From contig JACRBG010000055.1 of NCBI GenBank assembly GCA_016234595.1, forward strand, positions 62,001 through 126,000: a stretch of 64,000 bases of DNA, in the 5' to 3' direction. The notes below the pieces were generated by a model. That model was given only the letters and a program-made list of their open reading frames with translations. It was not told the DNA's origin and searched no databases. The DNA is from Chloroflexota bacterium. Lineage in GTDB: Bacteria; Chloroflexota; Anaerolineae; Aggregatilineales; J027. Shown one piece after another: positions 8,989 to 17,710 of this stretch. Position numbers and translations under genes: made by a program. Positions within the stretch are counted from its first letter, which is position 1; the number at the start of each line of letters is the position of its first letter.

Positions 8989-10755
8989 TTATTCACCACG
9001 CGCAGCTAACTTGGCAGCCATATCAATTGTGTAAGCACCCCAGTGAGCGCCGCCGAAAAGGCCGTCGGTCTCAAATGGGCCACTGTACCATGGCTTCACC
9101 AGTGTAAAGAACGAGCGCAGATAGATGGGGGCAATTGGGAATTCACCCTCTGGCCCAAAGAAGGATTCTTCGATTTCAGCATATAGCTGATCGCGCACCG
9201 TTGGGTCGCTTTCAGAAGCAGCCTGATTGATCAGGTCGTCTACTTCGGAGCAGGGGCGCAGGAAGGCGTTGTCGGAGGTGCAGGACAGCACATCGTTCAC
9301 CCAGTTATTGGCGTCGCCATAGTCAGGGCCCCAGCCGAGTGTCCAAGCATTGGGACGATCTTGCGTGGGGGTGTTGGGGTCAACGATTTCCAACAAGACG
9401 GAGAATTCGAGTTGTTCAACGTTCAACAATGAAGGATCGCAACCCAGATATTCTTCAGCGGCAGCAGCCCAGAAGTCCGTCCAGTTACCCGCACCTTGAT
9501 AGGCCACCATGTCAATGGACGGGAAACCTTCGCAGTTTGGATACCCAGCCGCTTCCATCTCGGTCTTGGCATATTCAGGATCAAACCCAACACCGATTTC
9601 ATTAATCGCCGGAGCATGGGCCATGCCGGGGGGTGTAAAGTGAATCATCGGCACACCACGACCCGCCAACACCTGCTCAATAAAGGCCTGACGATCAATA
9701 ATCGCGCTGAAGGCACGACGAGCATGAACATTGTCAAAGGGGGCCTTGTCATGACCAAAACCGAAATAGAACACGGTCAGGTCAAAGATTTGCAGTACTT
9801 GTTGTGACAGGGTGGGATCAGCCAACACATTCTGCAATTCCGCCGGAGGTACGCCAGAGGAATCCAGTTGATTGTTCTGATACAGCGAGTAAATCGTGCC
9901 GCCGTCTTCGATCACGGTGCTGTTAATGACTTCAACATTACCCGTGCCGCTGGACAAGTCTGAAGGAAGAGCAGTATTGCGGACAAATACACGGCGCACA
10001 CCACGAGTGATTTCTTGCACAAAGAATGGGCCATTGGTCACGATATTACCGGGGGCAGTCCATTCATCACCGAATTCTTCAACCGTTTCCTGTGGCACAG
10101 CACGCAGCATCCACATGGGAGTCATCGAGAAGAAATAGCCAGCGGCGAATTGCAATTCGACTACCAGCGTGGTGTCATCAGGGGCGCTGACGCCAATCGT
10201 ATCACCAAAAACGAGGTCGTCGGTCACCGAGGCGCTGTCTGTTTGGTTCACAACATCGCAACCCTTAATGACCTTAGCAGCGATGGTGCCATAATAGCCA
10301 CCCAAGCGCGGGTCACAGTCACGTTTGATACCATAGACAATATCGCCAGCCACCACTGGACGCACCACAGCAGCGGTCTGCGTCGCGGGGTCATAGCGCA
10401 TCCAATTGACATCGCTACGGAGGTTAAACGTCCAAGCCAGACCATCCGAGCTAACTTCCCATGAAGTTGCCAATTCGGGATTGATGGCGCTAGTGATTGG
10501 ATCATAGTCGGTCAAGCCGAGGAACAAGTTTTCAATGGGGGTAATTGCAACATTATCGGAAGCAATGGCGGGGTCAAGCGAACTAATTTCGCTCTGGCTC
10601 GCCCCATCCAACGTAACAGGGGTATCCTGACGATATTGGGCCAGCACAGTGATGCTGGTATCTTCCGCGGCGGCAAAGCCAATCGGAAGCATTGAAACCA
10701 CCAGTGTCAGCAAAATAGCTGCAACTGGAATCAACCGAAAAGTGGATTTAGACAT
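8989..10755 (-). CDS. Family 5 extracellular solute-binding protein, paralogue 3 of 7
   Basis: This 588-residue protein resembles paralogue 1 closely from signal peptide (GFAAAED) to tail. The ATG at 10755 follows AGGAGG. It carries the LDPAIASD...ENLFLGLTDYDP segment, the six conserved cysteines and the FDNVHARRAFSAIIDR hinge segment. The region before it shares with paralogue 1 both a TATAAT promoter with downstream GAGTGAGTC-like element and the GTTTGTCCGGCC leader element, which points to common control. The role is capture of a peptide-like solute outside the membrane; the ligand is unknown. Confidence 0.9.
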   Translation of the reverse strand: MSKSTFRLIPVAAILLTLVVSMLPIGFAAAEDTSITVLAQYRQDTPVTLDGASQSEISSLDPAIASDNVAITPIENLFLGLTDYDPITSAINPELATSWEVSSDGLAWTFNLRSDVNWMRYDPATQTAAVVRPVVAGDIVYGIKRDCDPRLGGYYGTIAAKVIKGCDVVNQTDSASVTDDLVFGDTIGVSAPDDTTLVVELQFAAGYFFSMTPMWMLRAVPQETVEEFGDEWTAPGNIVTNGPFFVQEITRGVRRVFVRNTALPSDLSSGTGNVEVINSTVIEDGGTIYSLYQNNQLDSSGVPPAELQNVLADPTLSQQVLQIFDLTVFYFGFGHDKAPFDNVHARRAFSAIIDRQAFIEQVLAGRGVPMIHFTPPGMAHAPAINEIGVGFDPEYAKTEMEAAGYPNCEGFPSIDMVAYQGAGNWTDFWAAAAEEYLGCDPSLLNVEQLEFSVLLEIVDPNTPTQDRPNAWTLGWGPDYGDANNWVNDVLSCTSDNAFLRPCSEVDDLINQAASESDPTVRDQLYAEIEESFFGPEGEFPIAPIYLRSFFTLVKPWYSGPFETDGLFGGAHWGAYTIDMAAKLAARGE

Positions 10756-11196
10756 TTTGGCTCCTCCTGGAGAGCGCAATTTATCTCAAGAATCAAAATT
10801 TTAATCAGGGGTTTGTCCGGCCATCTGCCCCGGCAAGCATGTCATGAATGGTTTTTGGCAAGCACCTCCCCTATCCATAATGAAATGACAAAATACTTAG
10901 GTGAATGCTTCTGCGACAAATACATGTGGGTCGGTTTGGAAGTTCAAAATTGTTTTGGGGATAGCGCATCGAGTGAACGAACATCGGTTTCCCAGAAACA
11001 GGCGTGTTTCCAAACCGTACATAAACTGAACTGCGGAGACAATCCAATTTATTGTTAAAGACTCACTGATGCAATTAATCCAGATTATAGGAAAGGTTCA
11101 GGCCTTGTCGAGGAATATCAAATCTTTCTAACGTCTCTATGGTTTTGTTAAAATGCCGAACCTTTTGAAATTTTACAGTGTACATGCAATTAAGAA
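10756..11196 (-). promoter_or_regulatory. Long 5-prime leader and control region of paralogue 3
   Basis: It contains a candidate promoter (11084-11111), a leader of roughly 325 bases with an element beginning GTTTGTCCGGCC at 10811-10841, an AGACTCACT element (11059-11067), and TTGAACC-type motifs in opposite orientations at 11091-11101 and 11157-11168. A short open frame on the plus strand here has no ribosome site and is not called. Confidence 0.5.
11084..11111 (-). promoter_or_regulatory. Candidate promoter of paralogue 3
   Basis: TCGACA (11106-11111) and a perfect TATAAT (11084-11089) are spaced by 16 bases on the minus strand. The spacer contains CTGAACCTTTCC, a variant of the motif recurring across the array. 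Confidence 0.6.
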
Positions 11197-11234
11197 GTAA
11201 AAAGAGGGCGTGCCAGGACACCTCTCTTTTTACT
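11197..11234 (-). terminator. Terminator after paralogue 4
   Basis: GTAAAAAGAG pairs with CTCTTTTTAC with one bulge. The loop contains GCCAGGACACC, which is also found in the loop of the terminator after paralogue 6. Confidence 0.75.
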
Positions 11235-11256
11235 TACAAAAAAATCTAGACCTTAT

Positions 11257-13026
11257 TTATTCACCACGTGCGGCCAATTTCGCCGCCATATCCACTGTGT
11301 AAGCACCCCAATGAGCACCACCAAACAACCCATCGGTTTCAAATGGGCCAGTGTACCAAGGCTTAAACAGCACAAAAACTGAGCGTAGATAAATGGGCGC
11401 AATAGGGGTTTCGCCATCTGGCCCAAAGAAAGCCTCTTCAATTTCGGCATACAGTTGATCCCGCACGCTGGGATCACTTTCGGAAGCAGCCTGATTAATC
11501 AGGTCGTCCACTTCACTGCATGGGCGCAGGAAGGCGTTATCCGAGGTACAGGAGAGTACGTCGTTGACCCAGTTGTTGGCATCAGCATAGTCTGGCCCCC
11601 ACCCACCTGTCCACGCATTCGGGCGGTCTTGGGTTGGGACATCGGCTTTATACGATTCTAGCAGCACCGAAAATTCCAACTGTTCCACATTCAAAACGGA
11701 GGGGTCGCAGCCCAGATATTCCTCGGCAGCCGCCGCCCAGAAATCGGCCCAATTACCTGCCGTTTGGAAGGTCACAATGTTGATGCTGGGGAAGCCTTCA
11801 CAACTAGGATACCCGGCGGCTTCCATTTCGGTCTTGGCAAAGTCTGGATCGAAACCCACCCCAATTTCATTAATGGCCGGGGCATGGGCCATGCCGGGGG
11901 GTGTAAAGTGAATCATGGGTACGCCACGACCCGCCAACACCTGCTCAATAAAGGCCTCACGGTCAATAATGGCACTGAAAGCACGCCGTGCATGGACATT
12001 ATCAAACGGAGCTTTGTCTTGGGCAAACCCAAAATAGAACACGGTCAAGTTAAAGATTTGCACTACTTCTTTGGACAATTCCGGGTCGGACAGTGCATTC
12101 TGGATTTCGGCGGTTGGAATACCTGCCAAGTCGAGTTGATTGTTAAGATACAGCGCATAAATTGTGCCGGTGTCTTCAATCAAGGTGTAGTTCTGGACTT
12201 CCACATTCCCTGTACCGCTTTGCAAATCCGCCGCCAGTGCTGTGTTACGAATATACACCCGCCGAACGCCGCGGGTAATTTCATCCACAAAATATGACCC
12301 ATTGGTCATAATGTTGCCGGGGGCAGTCCATTCATCACCATATTCTTCAATGGTTTCTTGTGGCACGGCCCGCAGCATCCACATGGGGGTCATCGAGAAG
12401 AAATAACCAGCGGGGAATTGCAATTCAACCACCAACGTCGTGTCGTCGGGGGCACTGACGGCAATGGTGTCACCAAAAACCAAATCATCGGTAACGGCAT
12501 CGGAAGCAGTCTGGTTAACGACGTCACAACCTTTGATGACTTTGGAAGCAACCGCGCCATAATATCCCCCAAGTTGAGGATTGCAGGCACGTTTGATGCC
12601 ATAGACAAAATCGCCTGCGACCACCGGACGAACTTCTGTCGCGGTCTTGCTGGCAGGGTCGTAGCGCATCCACATGACATCGCTACGTAGGTTAAATGTC
12701 CATGTCAGGCCATCGGTGCTGACATCCCACGAAGTCGCAATTTCTGGGTTAATTTCATTGGTCACTGGGTCATAATCGGTCAACCCTAAAAACAGATTTT
12801 CAATCGGGGTAATCGAAACTGCGTCGGAGGCAATCCCGGGGTCAAGTGAGCTAATTTCAGCCGTCGTGGCAATATCAAGGGACACAGGCGCATCTTGGCG
12901 ATATTGGGCCACTACGGTAATGCTGGTGTCCTGCGCTGCCGCAAACCCAACTGGCAAAGCGGCCACAATCAATGCAACCAGCAAAGCTGCCGCAGTAAGG
13001 CTCATTCTGAAACGTTTGGTCGTCAT
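11257..13026 (-). CDS. Family 5 extracellular solute-binding protein, paralogue 4 of 7
   Basis: This 589-residue secreted protein starts at an ATG after AGAGGAG. Its signal peptide ends near GFAAAQ and has no lipobox. The family core (LDPGIASD, NLFLGLTDYDP, WTFNLRSDV) and the six cysteines are present. It differs at places lining the likely ligand cleft, for example WTGGWGPDYADANN where others have WTLGWGPDYGDANN, so its ligand preference may differ (inference). The upstream gap holds a TATAAT and GAGTGAGTCC element about 250 bases before the start. Confidence 0.9.
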   Translation of the reverse strand: MTTKRFRMSLTAAALLVALIVAALPVGFAAAQDTSITVVAQYRQDAPVSLDIATTAEISSLDPGIASDAVSITPIENLFLGLTDYDPVTNEINPEIATSWDVSTDGLTWTFNLRSDVMWMRYDPASKTATEVRPVVAGDFVYGIKRACNPQLGGYYGAVASKVIKGCDVVNQTASDAVTDDLVFGDTIAVSAPDDTTLVVELQFPAGYFFSMTPMWMLRAVPQETIEEYGDEWTAPGNIMTNGSYFVDEITRGVRRVYIRNTALAADLQSGTGNVEVQNYTLIEDTGTIYALYLNNQLDLAGIPTAEIQNALSDPELSKEVVQIFNLTVFYFGFAQDKAPFDNVHARRAFSAIIDREAFIEQVLAGRGVPMIHFTPPGMAHAPAINEIGVGFDPDFAKTEMEAAGYPSCEGFPSINIVTFQTAGNWADFWAAAAEEYLGCDPSVLNVEQLEFSVLLESYKADVPTQDRPNAWTGGWGPDYADANNWVNDVLSCTSDNAFLRPCSEVDDLINQAASESDPSVRDQLYAEIEEAFFGPDGETPIAPIYLRSVFVLFKPWYTGPFETDGLFGGAHWGAYTVDMAAKLAARGE

Positions 13027-13433
13027 GGTCGAAATTCTCCTCTAAAGACTATTTGGTTTATCACGCAGAAAAAAAGAAGTAGTGCGGTTTGAAGGCATAG
13101 GCTCCTTTCATTGGGGCATGGCAAGACCTCGTAGCCGTAGAATTGGGATTCCAAATTGAGATGCGTAGGCAAATAGGCAGGGGAAAATGGTTCTTATAAC
13201 GACCCCGTAATCTGATTAACCCTCGGCATAATTTGGGTTCGACTACGAGGACTCACTCGTCATTATTAAGCGGCATTATAGCCAAAAGAGAGCATGTTTG
13301 TGGGGAAAATAGAGTTTTTCTGACTTGTATATGAAATTTGTTGAAATAGCGAACTTTTATAGTTTTTTATAGGTATATAGAACAAATAATGTTATATACA
13401 AATTTATATTTCAAAAAGTTCAATAGGACTTTA
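13027..13433 (-). promoter_or_regulatory. Leader and control region of paralogue 4
   Basis: On the minus strand a perfect TATAAT (13275-13280) follows no clear -35 box. An ACGAG-TGAGTC-CTCGT hairpin (13245-13260 region) lies just downstream. Oppositely oriented GAACTTTT motifs sit at 13349-13360 and 13411-13425, about 65 bases apart in very AT-rich DNA. No gene was seen. Confidence 0.45.
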
Positions 13434-13470
13434 GCAAAAATAAGGGAGGCGTTTCACCTCCCTATATTTT
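13434..13470 (-). terminator. Terminator after paralogue 5
   Basis: AGGGAGG pairs with CCTCCCT around a seven-base loop. T-rich sequence follows on the minus strand, and a T run on the other side could serve the plus strand too. Confidence 0.85.
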
Positions 13471-13487
13471 TTTGACTTTAGCGACGT

Positions 13488-15251
13488 TTATTCACCACGT
13501 GCGGCCAATTTCGCAGCCATATCAATGCTGTAGGCTCCCCAATGAGCCCCACCGAACAAGCCATCGGTCTCAAATGGGCCCGTGTACCATGGTTTAAACA
13601 GGCTAAACGTGGAGCTAAGGAATAGGGGCACAATGGGATATTCACCCTCTGTCCCAAAAAAGCCTTCTTCAACCTCGGCATACAATTGATCCCGCACACT
13701 TGGGTCGCTCTCACGGGCTGCCTGATTAATCAAATCATCCACTTCGGTGCAAGAGCGCAGGAAATTATAGGCCGCCGTGCAAGACAGCACATCATTCACC
13801 CAGTTGTTAGCATCCGCATAATCTGGCCCCCACCCCAATGTCCACGCATTCGGGCGATCTTGGGTGGGTGTCTCGTTATCAATAATTTGCAGCAAGACTG
13901 AGAATTCAAGCTGCTCGGTATTGAACAAAGTGGGGTCACAGCCCAAATATTCTTCGGCGGCGGCTGCCCAAAAATCGGCCCAGTTGCCAGCCCCTTGATA
14001 GGCCGCGATGTCAATGTTGGGGAAACCCTCGCAATTGGGATAACCCGCCTCCGCCAATTGTTCAGCCGCATATTGGGGATCGAACCCAACCCCGATGGTA
14101 TTAATCGCTGGGGCATGGGCCATGCCGGGTGGTGTAAAGTGGATCATGGGCACACCTTGCCCGCTGGCAACCTGCTCAATAAAGGCCTGTCGATCTACAA
14201 TGGCGGAGAAGGCTCGGCGCGTATGGACGTTATCAAACGGCGCTTTGTCGTGGGCAAAACCAAAATAGTAGACACTCAAGGTGAAGATTTGCCGAACTTG
14301 TTGAGAAAGCTCTGGGTCAGCCAGCACATTTTGTAATTCGGCGGGCGGCACACCCGACGCATCATTTTGATTGTTCAGATAGAGGGCATAGACCGTTCCA
14401 GCGTCCTCGATGACATTGTAATTAACCACTTCAATGTTGCCAGTGCCGCTAAACAAATCAATCGACAGGGCATCATTGCGTACATACACCCGACGCACCC
14501 CGCGCGTAATTTCGTGCAAGAAATAGGGGCCGTTGGTCACGATATTGCCGGGGGCCGTCCATTCGTCACCATATTCTTCAATAATTTCCTGTGGTACAGC
14601 CCGCAGCATCCACATGGGGGTCATCGAGAAGAAGTAGCCAGCCGCAAATTGTAATTCGACTACCAATGTGTTGTCGTCGGGGGCATTGACCTTAATTGTA
14701 TCGCCATAGACAAAATCATCGGTGGTGACGTCTGAACCGGTCTGGTTAACAAGATCGCATCCAGCGATGACCTTAGCGGCTACCGATCCGTAATAACTAC
14801 CCAACCGATTGTCGCAGGCGCGTTTGATGCCATAGACAAAATCACTTGCAACCACCGGGCGAATGACCGCCGCTGTTTGGCTGGCTGGGTCATAACGCAT
14901 CCAGTTGACATCCGAACGCAAAGTAAACGTCCATGTCAAGCCGTCCTCGCTTACCGTCCATGAGGTCGCCAATTCAGGATTGACTGCCCCAGTCACTGGG
15001 TCTGAATCGGTCAAACCCAAAAATAGGTTTTCGATGGCGGTAATCGAGACCGCATCCGTCGCAATCCCCGGGTCAAGCGAACTAACTTCATCCCCTGATG
15101 AGGTATCGCGGGTCACGGGCACATCTTGGCGATAGAGCGCAACCACCGTAAGGGTGCTGTCTTCTGCCGCTGCAAAACCAACCGGAAGCAGTGCGACCAC
15201 CATCGTCAGCACTACCGCCAAGACGGAAACCAATCGTATTTTTGAAGACAT
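13488..15251 (-). CDS. Family 5 extracellular solute-binding protein, paralogue 5 of 7
   Basis: This 587-residue secreted protein starts at the ATG at 15251, after AAAGGAGAGG; an earlier in-frame start would put 23 extra residues before the signal peptide. The signal peptide ends near GFAAAED. The hallmark LDPGIATD...ENLFLGLTDSDP, the DPASQTAAVIRPVV segment and all six cysteines are present. Relative to its neighbours it has AEQLAEAGYPNC in the second lobe. The promoter is about 90 bases upstream, so its leader is short. Its ligand is unknown. Confidence 0.9.
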   Translation of the reverse strand: MSSKIRLVSVLAVVLTMVVALLPVGFAAAEDSTLTVVALYRQDVPVTRDTSSGDEVSSLDPGIATDAVSITAIENLFLGLTDSDPVTGAVNPELATSWTVSEDGLTWTFTLRSDVNWMRYDPASQTAAVIRPVVASDFVYGIKRACDNRLGSYYGSVAAKVIAGCDLVNQTGSDVTTDDFVYGDTIKVNAPDDNTLVVELQFAAGYFFSMTPMWMLRAVPQEIIEEYGDEWTAPGNIVTNGPYFLHEITRGVRRVYVRNDALSIDLFSGTGNIEVVNYNVIEDAGTVYALYLNNQNDASGVPPAELQNVLADPELSQQVRQIFTLSVYYFGFAHDKAPFDNVHTRRAFSAIVDRQAFIEQVASGQGVPMIHFTPPGMAHAPAINTIGVGFDPQYAAEQLAEAGYPNCEGFPNIDIAAYQGAGNWADFWAAAAEEYLGCDPTLFNTEQLEFSVLLQIIDNETPTQDRPNAWTLGWGPDYADANNWVNDVLSCTAAYNFLRSCTEVDDLINQAARESDPSVRDQLYAEVEEGFFGTEGEYPIVPLFLSSTFSLFKPWYTGPFETDGLFGGAHWGAYSIDMAAKLAARGE

Positions 15252-15344
15252 CAGTAAGCCTCTCCTTTGATGAATGTATTTGGTTAACTGAGGTGTTGAA
15301 ACACAGGGTGATAGACTCACTTGCCGACAAACGGGGCTGTTAAA

Positions 15345-15372
15345 ATTTTATGCCAAAACAGTGCGAGGTAAA
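15345..15372 (-). promoter_or_regulatory. Candidate promoter of paralogue 5
   Basis: TTTACC (15367-15372) and TAAAAT (15345-15350) are 16 bases apart on the minus strand. An AGACTCACT element (15313-15321) lies downstream. Two oppositely oriented GAAC-type motifs lie upstream at 15418-15430 and 15489-15503. Confidence 0.4.
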
Positions 15373-15512
15373 CTAAAAATAGAGTTTTTCTGATTCATTT
15401 TCGGATTTGTAAAAACTGTGAACCTATCTATAGATAAAGTAGTACTTATCTAAAATTAAAATAGATTACTCCATTACATTTTTCGCTAGCGAAAAGTTCA
15501 AGGCGATTTGAC

Positions 15513-15550
15513 CAAAAAATTTCCGAGAGGCGCCAGGACACCCCTCGGAA
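15513..15550 (-). terminator. Terminator after paralogue 6
   Basis: TTCCGAG pairs with CTCGGAA. On the minus strand it is followed by AAATTTTTTGG. The loop again contains GCCAGGACACC. Confidence 0.85.
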
Positions 15551-15568
15551 TAATCTTTTTGCTATTTT

Positions 15569-17329
15569 TTAGCCACGGGCAGCCAATTTAGCCGCCATAT
15601 CAATGTCATAAGCATTCCAGTGCTGACCGCCGAACAAACCGTCGGTTTCAAATGGGCCGGTATACCACGATTTGAACAGGACGTAATCCGAGCGGAGATA
15701 GAGCGGCGCAATCGGGAATTCGCCCTCGGGGCCGAAGAAAGCTTCTTCGATTTCGGCATACAGTTGATCACGTTCCGCCGGATCACTGACTGAGGCAGCT
15801 TCGGTGATGAGGTCATCTACCTCGGTGCAGGGCCGCTTGACACGATTTGACACCGTGCACGACAACACGTCCCCCACCCAGTTGTTGGCGTCCCCATAGT
15901 CTGGCCCCCACAACAGCGTCCATGCGTTGGGGCGGTCTTCGGTTGGGGCATCAGCGTCGGTGATTTCGAGCAACACGGAGAATTCCAGTTGTTCAATAGT
16001 GAACAGGCTGGGGTCACAGCCCAGATATTCTTCAGCAGAGGAGGCCCAGAATTCACCCCAGTCGCCTGCCGTCGTGTAGGTCACGATGTCCACATTGGGG
16101 AAGCCTTGGCAATCAGGATAGCCCGCTGCTTCTAGTTCGGATTTAGCATAGGCAGGGTCAAAGCCTACCCCAATTTCATTAATGGGTGCGGCATGAGCCA
16201 TACCGGGAGGCGTGAAGTGAATCATCGGCACCCCGCGGCCTTCCTGAACCTGATCAATGAAGGCTTGGCGATCAAGGATGGCGCTGAAGGCACGGCGAGC
16301 GTGAACATTGTCGAAGGGGGCTTTGTCATGCGCAAACCCAAAATAGGACACCGCAAGATCAAAAATCTGACGGACTTCGCCCTCATATTCCGGATCAGCG
16401 ATTACCCCTTGCACTTCGGCATCAGGGATATTGCTGGTATCCGTTTGGTTGTCCAGATACAGGGCGAACTGGGTACCGAGGTCTTCGACCAAAATGGTGT
16501 TGACCACATCCAGATTACCTGCGCCTTGTAAATCGGCGGGAAGAGCTTCGTTACGCACAAACACGCGACGTACCCCACGGGTCACTTCTTGCGCAAAGTA
16601 TGGCCCATTGGTGATGATATTGCCGGGGGCTGTCCATTCGTCGCCATATTCTTCAATCGCTTCACGGGGAGTTGGGCGCAGCACCCACAGGGGAGTCATC
16701 GAAAGGAAGTACCCCGCCGGGAACTCCAAGGTAATGACCAGCGTAACGTCATCGGGAGCGGCAACCTGTGTGGTATCGCCATAAACCAAATCATCCGTGA
16801 TCTGCTCAACGGGGGTCTGGTTAACGACTCCGCAGCCTGCAATGACGGGAGCAACCACCGAGCCATAGTAGCTAGCAAGGCGTGGATCGCACGCACGTTT
16901 AATGCCATAGACAAAATCGCCAGCCACAACTGGGCGAATAACCGCTGCCGTATCAGACGAGGGGTTATATTGCATCCAGTTGACATCGTTGCGCAGATTA
17001 AATGTCCATGTCAGGCCGTCATCACTGACCGTCCAAGAGGTCGCCAATTCTGGCACAACCTGATTGGTGACAGGGTCAGAATCGGTCAGGCCAAGGAACA
17101 AATTTTCCACCGCTGTAATAGAAATCACATCCGACCCCACGGCTGGGTCTAGGCTACTGACCTCGTTAGCGGAAGCCGTATCGCGTTGGACGGGCACATC
17201 TTGGCGATATTGGGCCGTCACGGTGATGGTGCTATCTTCTGCCGCCACCAAGCCGACCGGAACTAGAGACACCAATACCATTAGCAGCACAGCAATCACC
17301 GTGCCTGCTCGCAAGGTGTTATTAAACAT
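15569..17329 (-). CDS. Family 5 extracellular solute-binding protein, paralogue 6 of 7
   Basis: This 586-residue secreted protein starts at an ATG after AAGGAG. It is more diverged than paralogues 1-5: VLRPTPREAIEEYGDEW replaces the usual MLRAVPQE, the loop after RNEALPADL is shortened by two residues, and the tail reads GGQHWNAYDIDM. The six cysteines and the LDPAVGSD...ENLFLGLTDSDP core remain. The signal peptide ends near VAAED, without a lipobox. It probably binds a related but distinct solute. Confidence 0.88.
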   Translation of the reverse strand: MFNNTLRAGTVIAVLLMVLVSLVPVGLVAAEDSTITVTAQYRQDVPVQRDTASANEVSSLDPAVGSDVISITAVENLFLGLTDSDPVTNQVVPELATSWTVSDDGLTWTFNLRNDVNWMQYNPSSDTAAVIRPVVAGDFVYGIKRACDPRLASYYGSVVAPVIAGCGVVNQTPVEQITDDLVYGDTTQVAAPDDVTLVITLEFPAGYFLSMTPLWVLRPTPREAIEEYGDEWTAPGNIITNGPYFAQEVTRGVRRVFVRNEALPADLQGAGNLDVVNTILVEDLGTQFALYLDNQTDTSNIPDAEVQGVIADPEYEGEVRQIFDLAVSYFGFAHDKAPFDNVHARRAFSAILDRQAFIDQVQEGRGVPMIHFTPPGMAHAAPINEIGVGFDPAYAKSELEAAGYPDCQGFPNVDIVTYTTAGDWGEFWASSAEEYLGCDPSLFTIEQLEFSVLLEITDADAPTEDRPNAWTLLWGPDYGDANNWVGDVLSCTVSNRVKRPCTEVDDLITEAASVSDPAERDQLYAEIEEAFFGPEGEFPIAPLYLRSDYVLFKSWYTGPFETDGLFGGQHWNAYDIDMAAKLAARG

Positions 17330-17671
17330 CTAGGAACTCCTTATAGAATCGAAAATGATGTATCAAGTAGCTGGTTACGAAATTCCCATGTCGTGCCAGC
17401 GGTGGCTGTCCAAGCCGACTGGTAATGACGACCCTCCTCTCGTTTTCGCGCTGTTCCGAATGAAAAATAGGCAACCTACACTGGGAACAAATGTAGGCTG
17501 CTGACCAATGACGAGTAGCGGGCTTTCGGATGGCTGATGCAACTCCAACGAAGTTTGTTTCGACTACTCAGCTAATTTACGCAGATGAATCAGGGGGTGT
17601 TCAATTTCTAAGAGGGCCTTCACCAAAATACTAATTATTTGAACCTATCTCGTTTCAAAGTGATATTGAGA
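17330..17671 (-). promoter_or_regulatory. Control region of paralogue 6
   Basis: No strong promoter was identified; TAAATT at 17574-17579 is a weak -10 candidate with GACTACTCAGC next to it. A hairpin with arms CCTACA and TGTAGG (17474-17500) and a TTTGAACCTATC motif (17638-17649) are visible. No gene was seen. Confidence 0.3.
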
Positions 17672-17705
17672 ATCCCCTCAACCCGAATGGACAAGTTGAG
17701 GGGCC
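17672..17705 (-). terminator. Terminator-like hairpin after paralogue 7
   Basis: A perfect nine-base stem, CCCCTCAAC/GTTGAGGGG, lies right after the stop codon on the minus strand. The following sequence is only weakly T-rich. Confidence 0.6.
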
Positions 17706-17710
17706 ATTTC

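Noticed and set aside
10813-11058. An 81-codon plus-strand frame in the leader of paralogue 3
   Set aside because: No ribosome site, no homologue-like composition, and the region is explained by leader elements.
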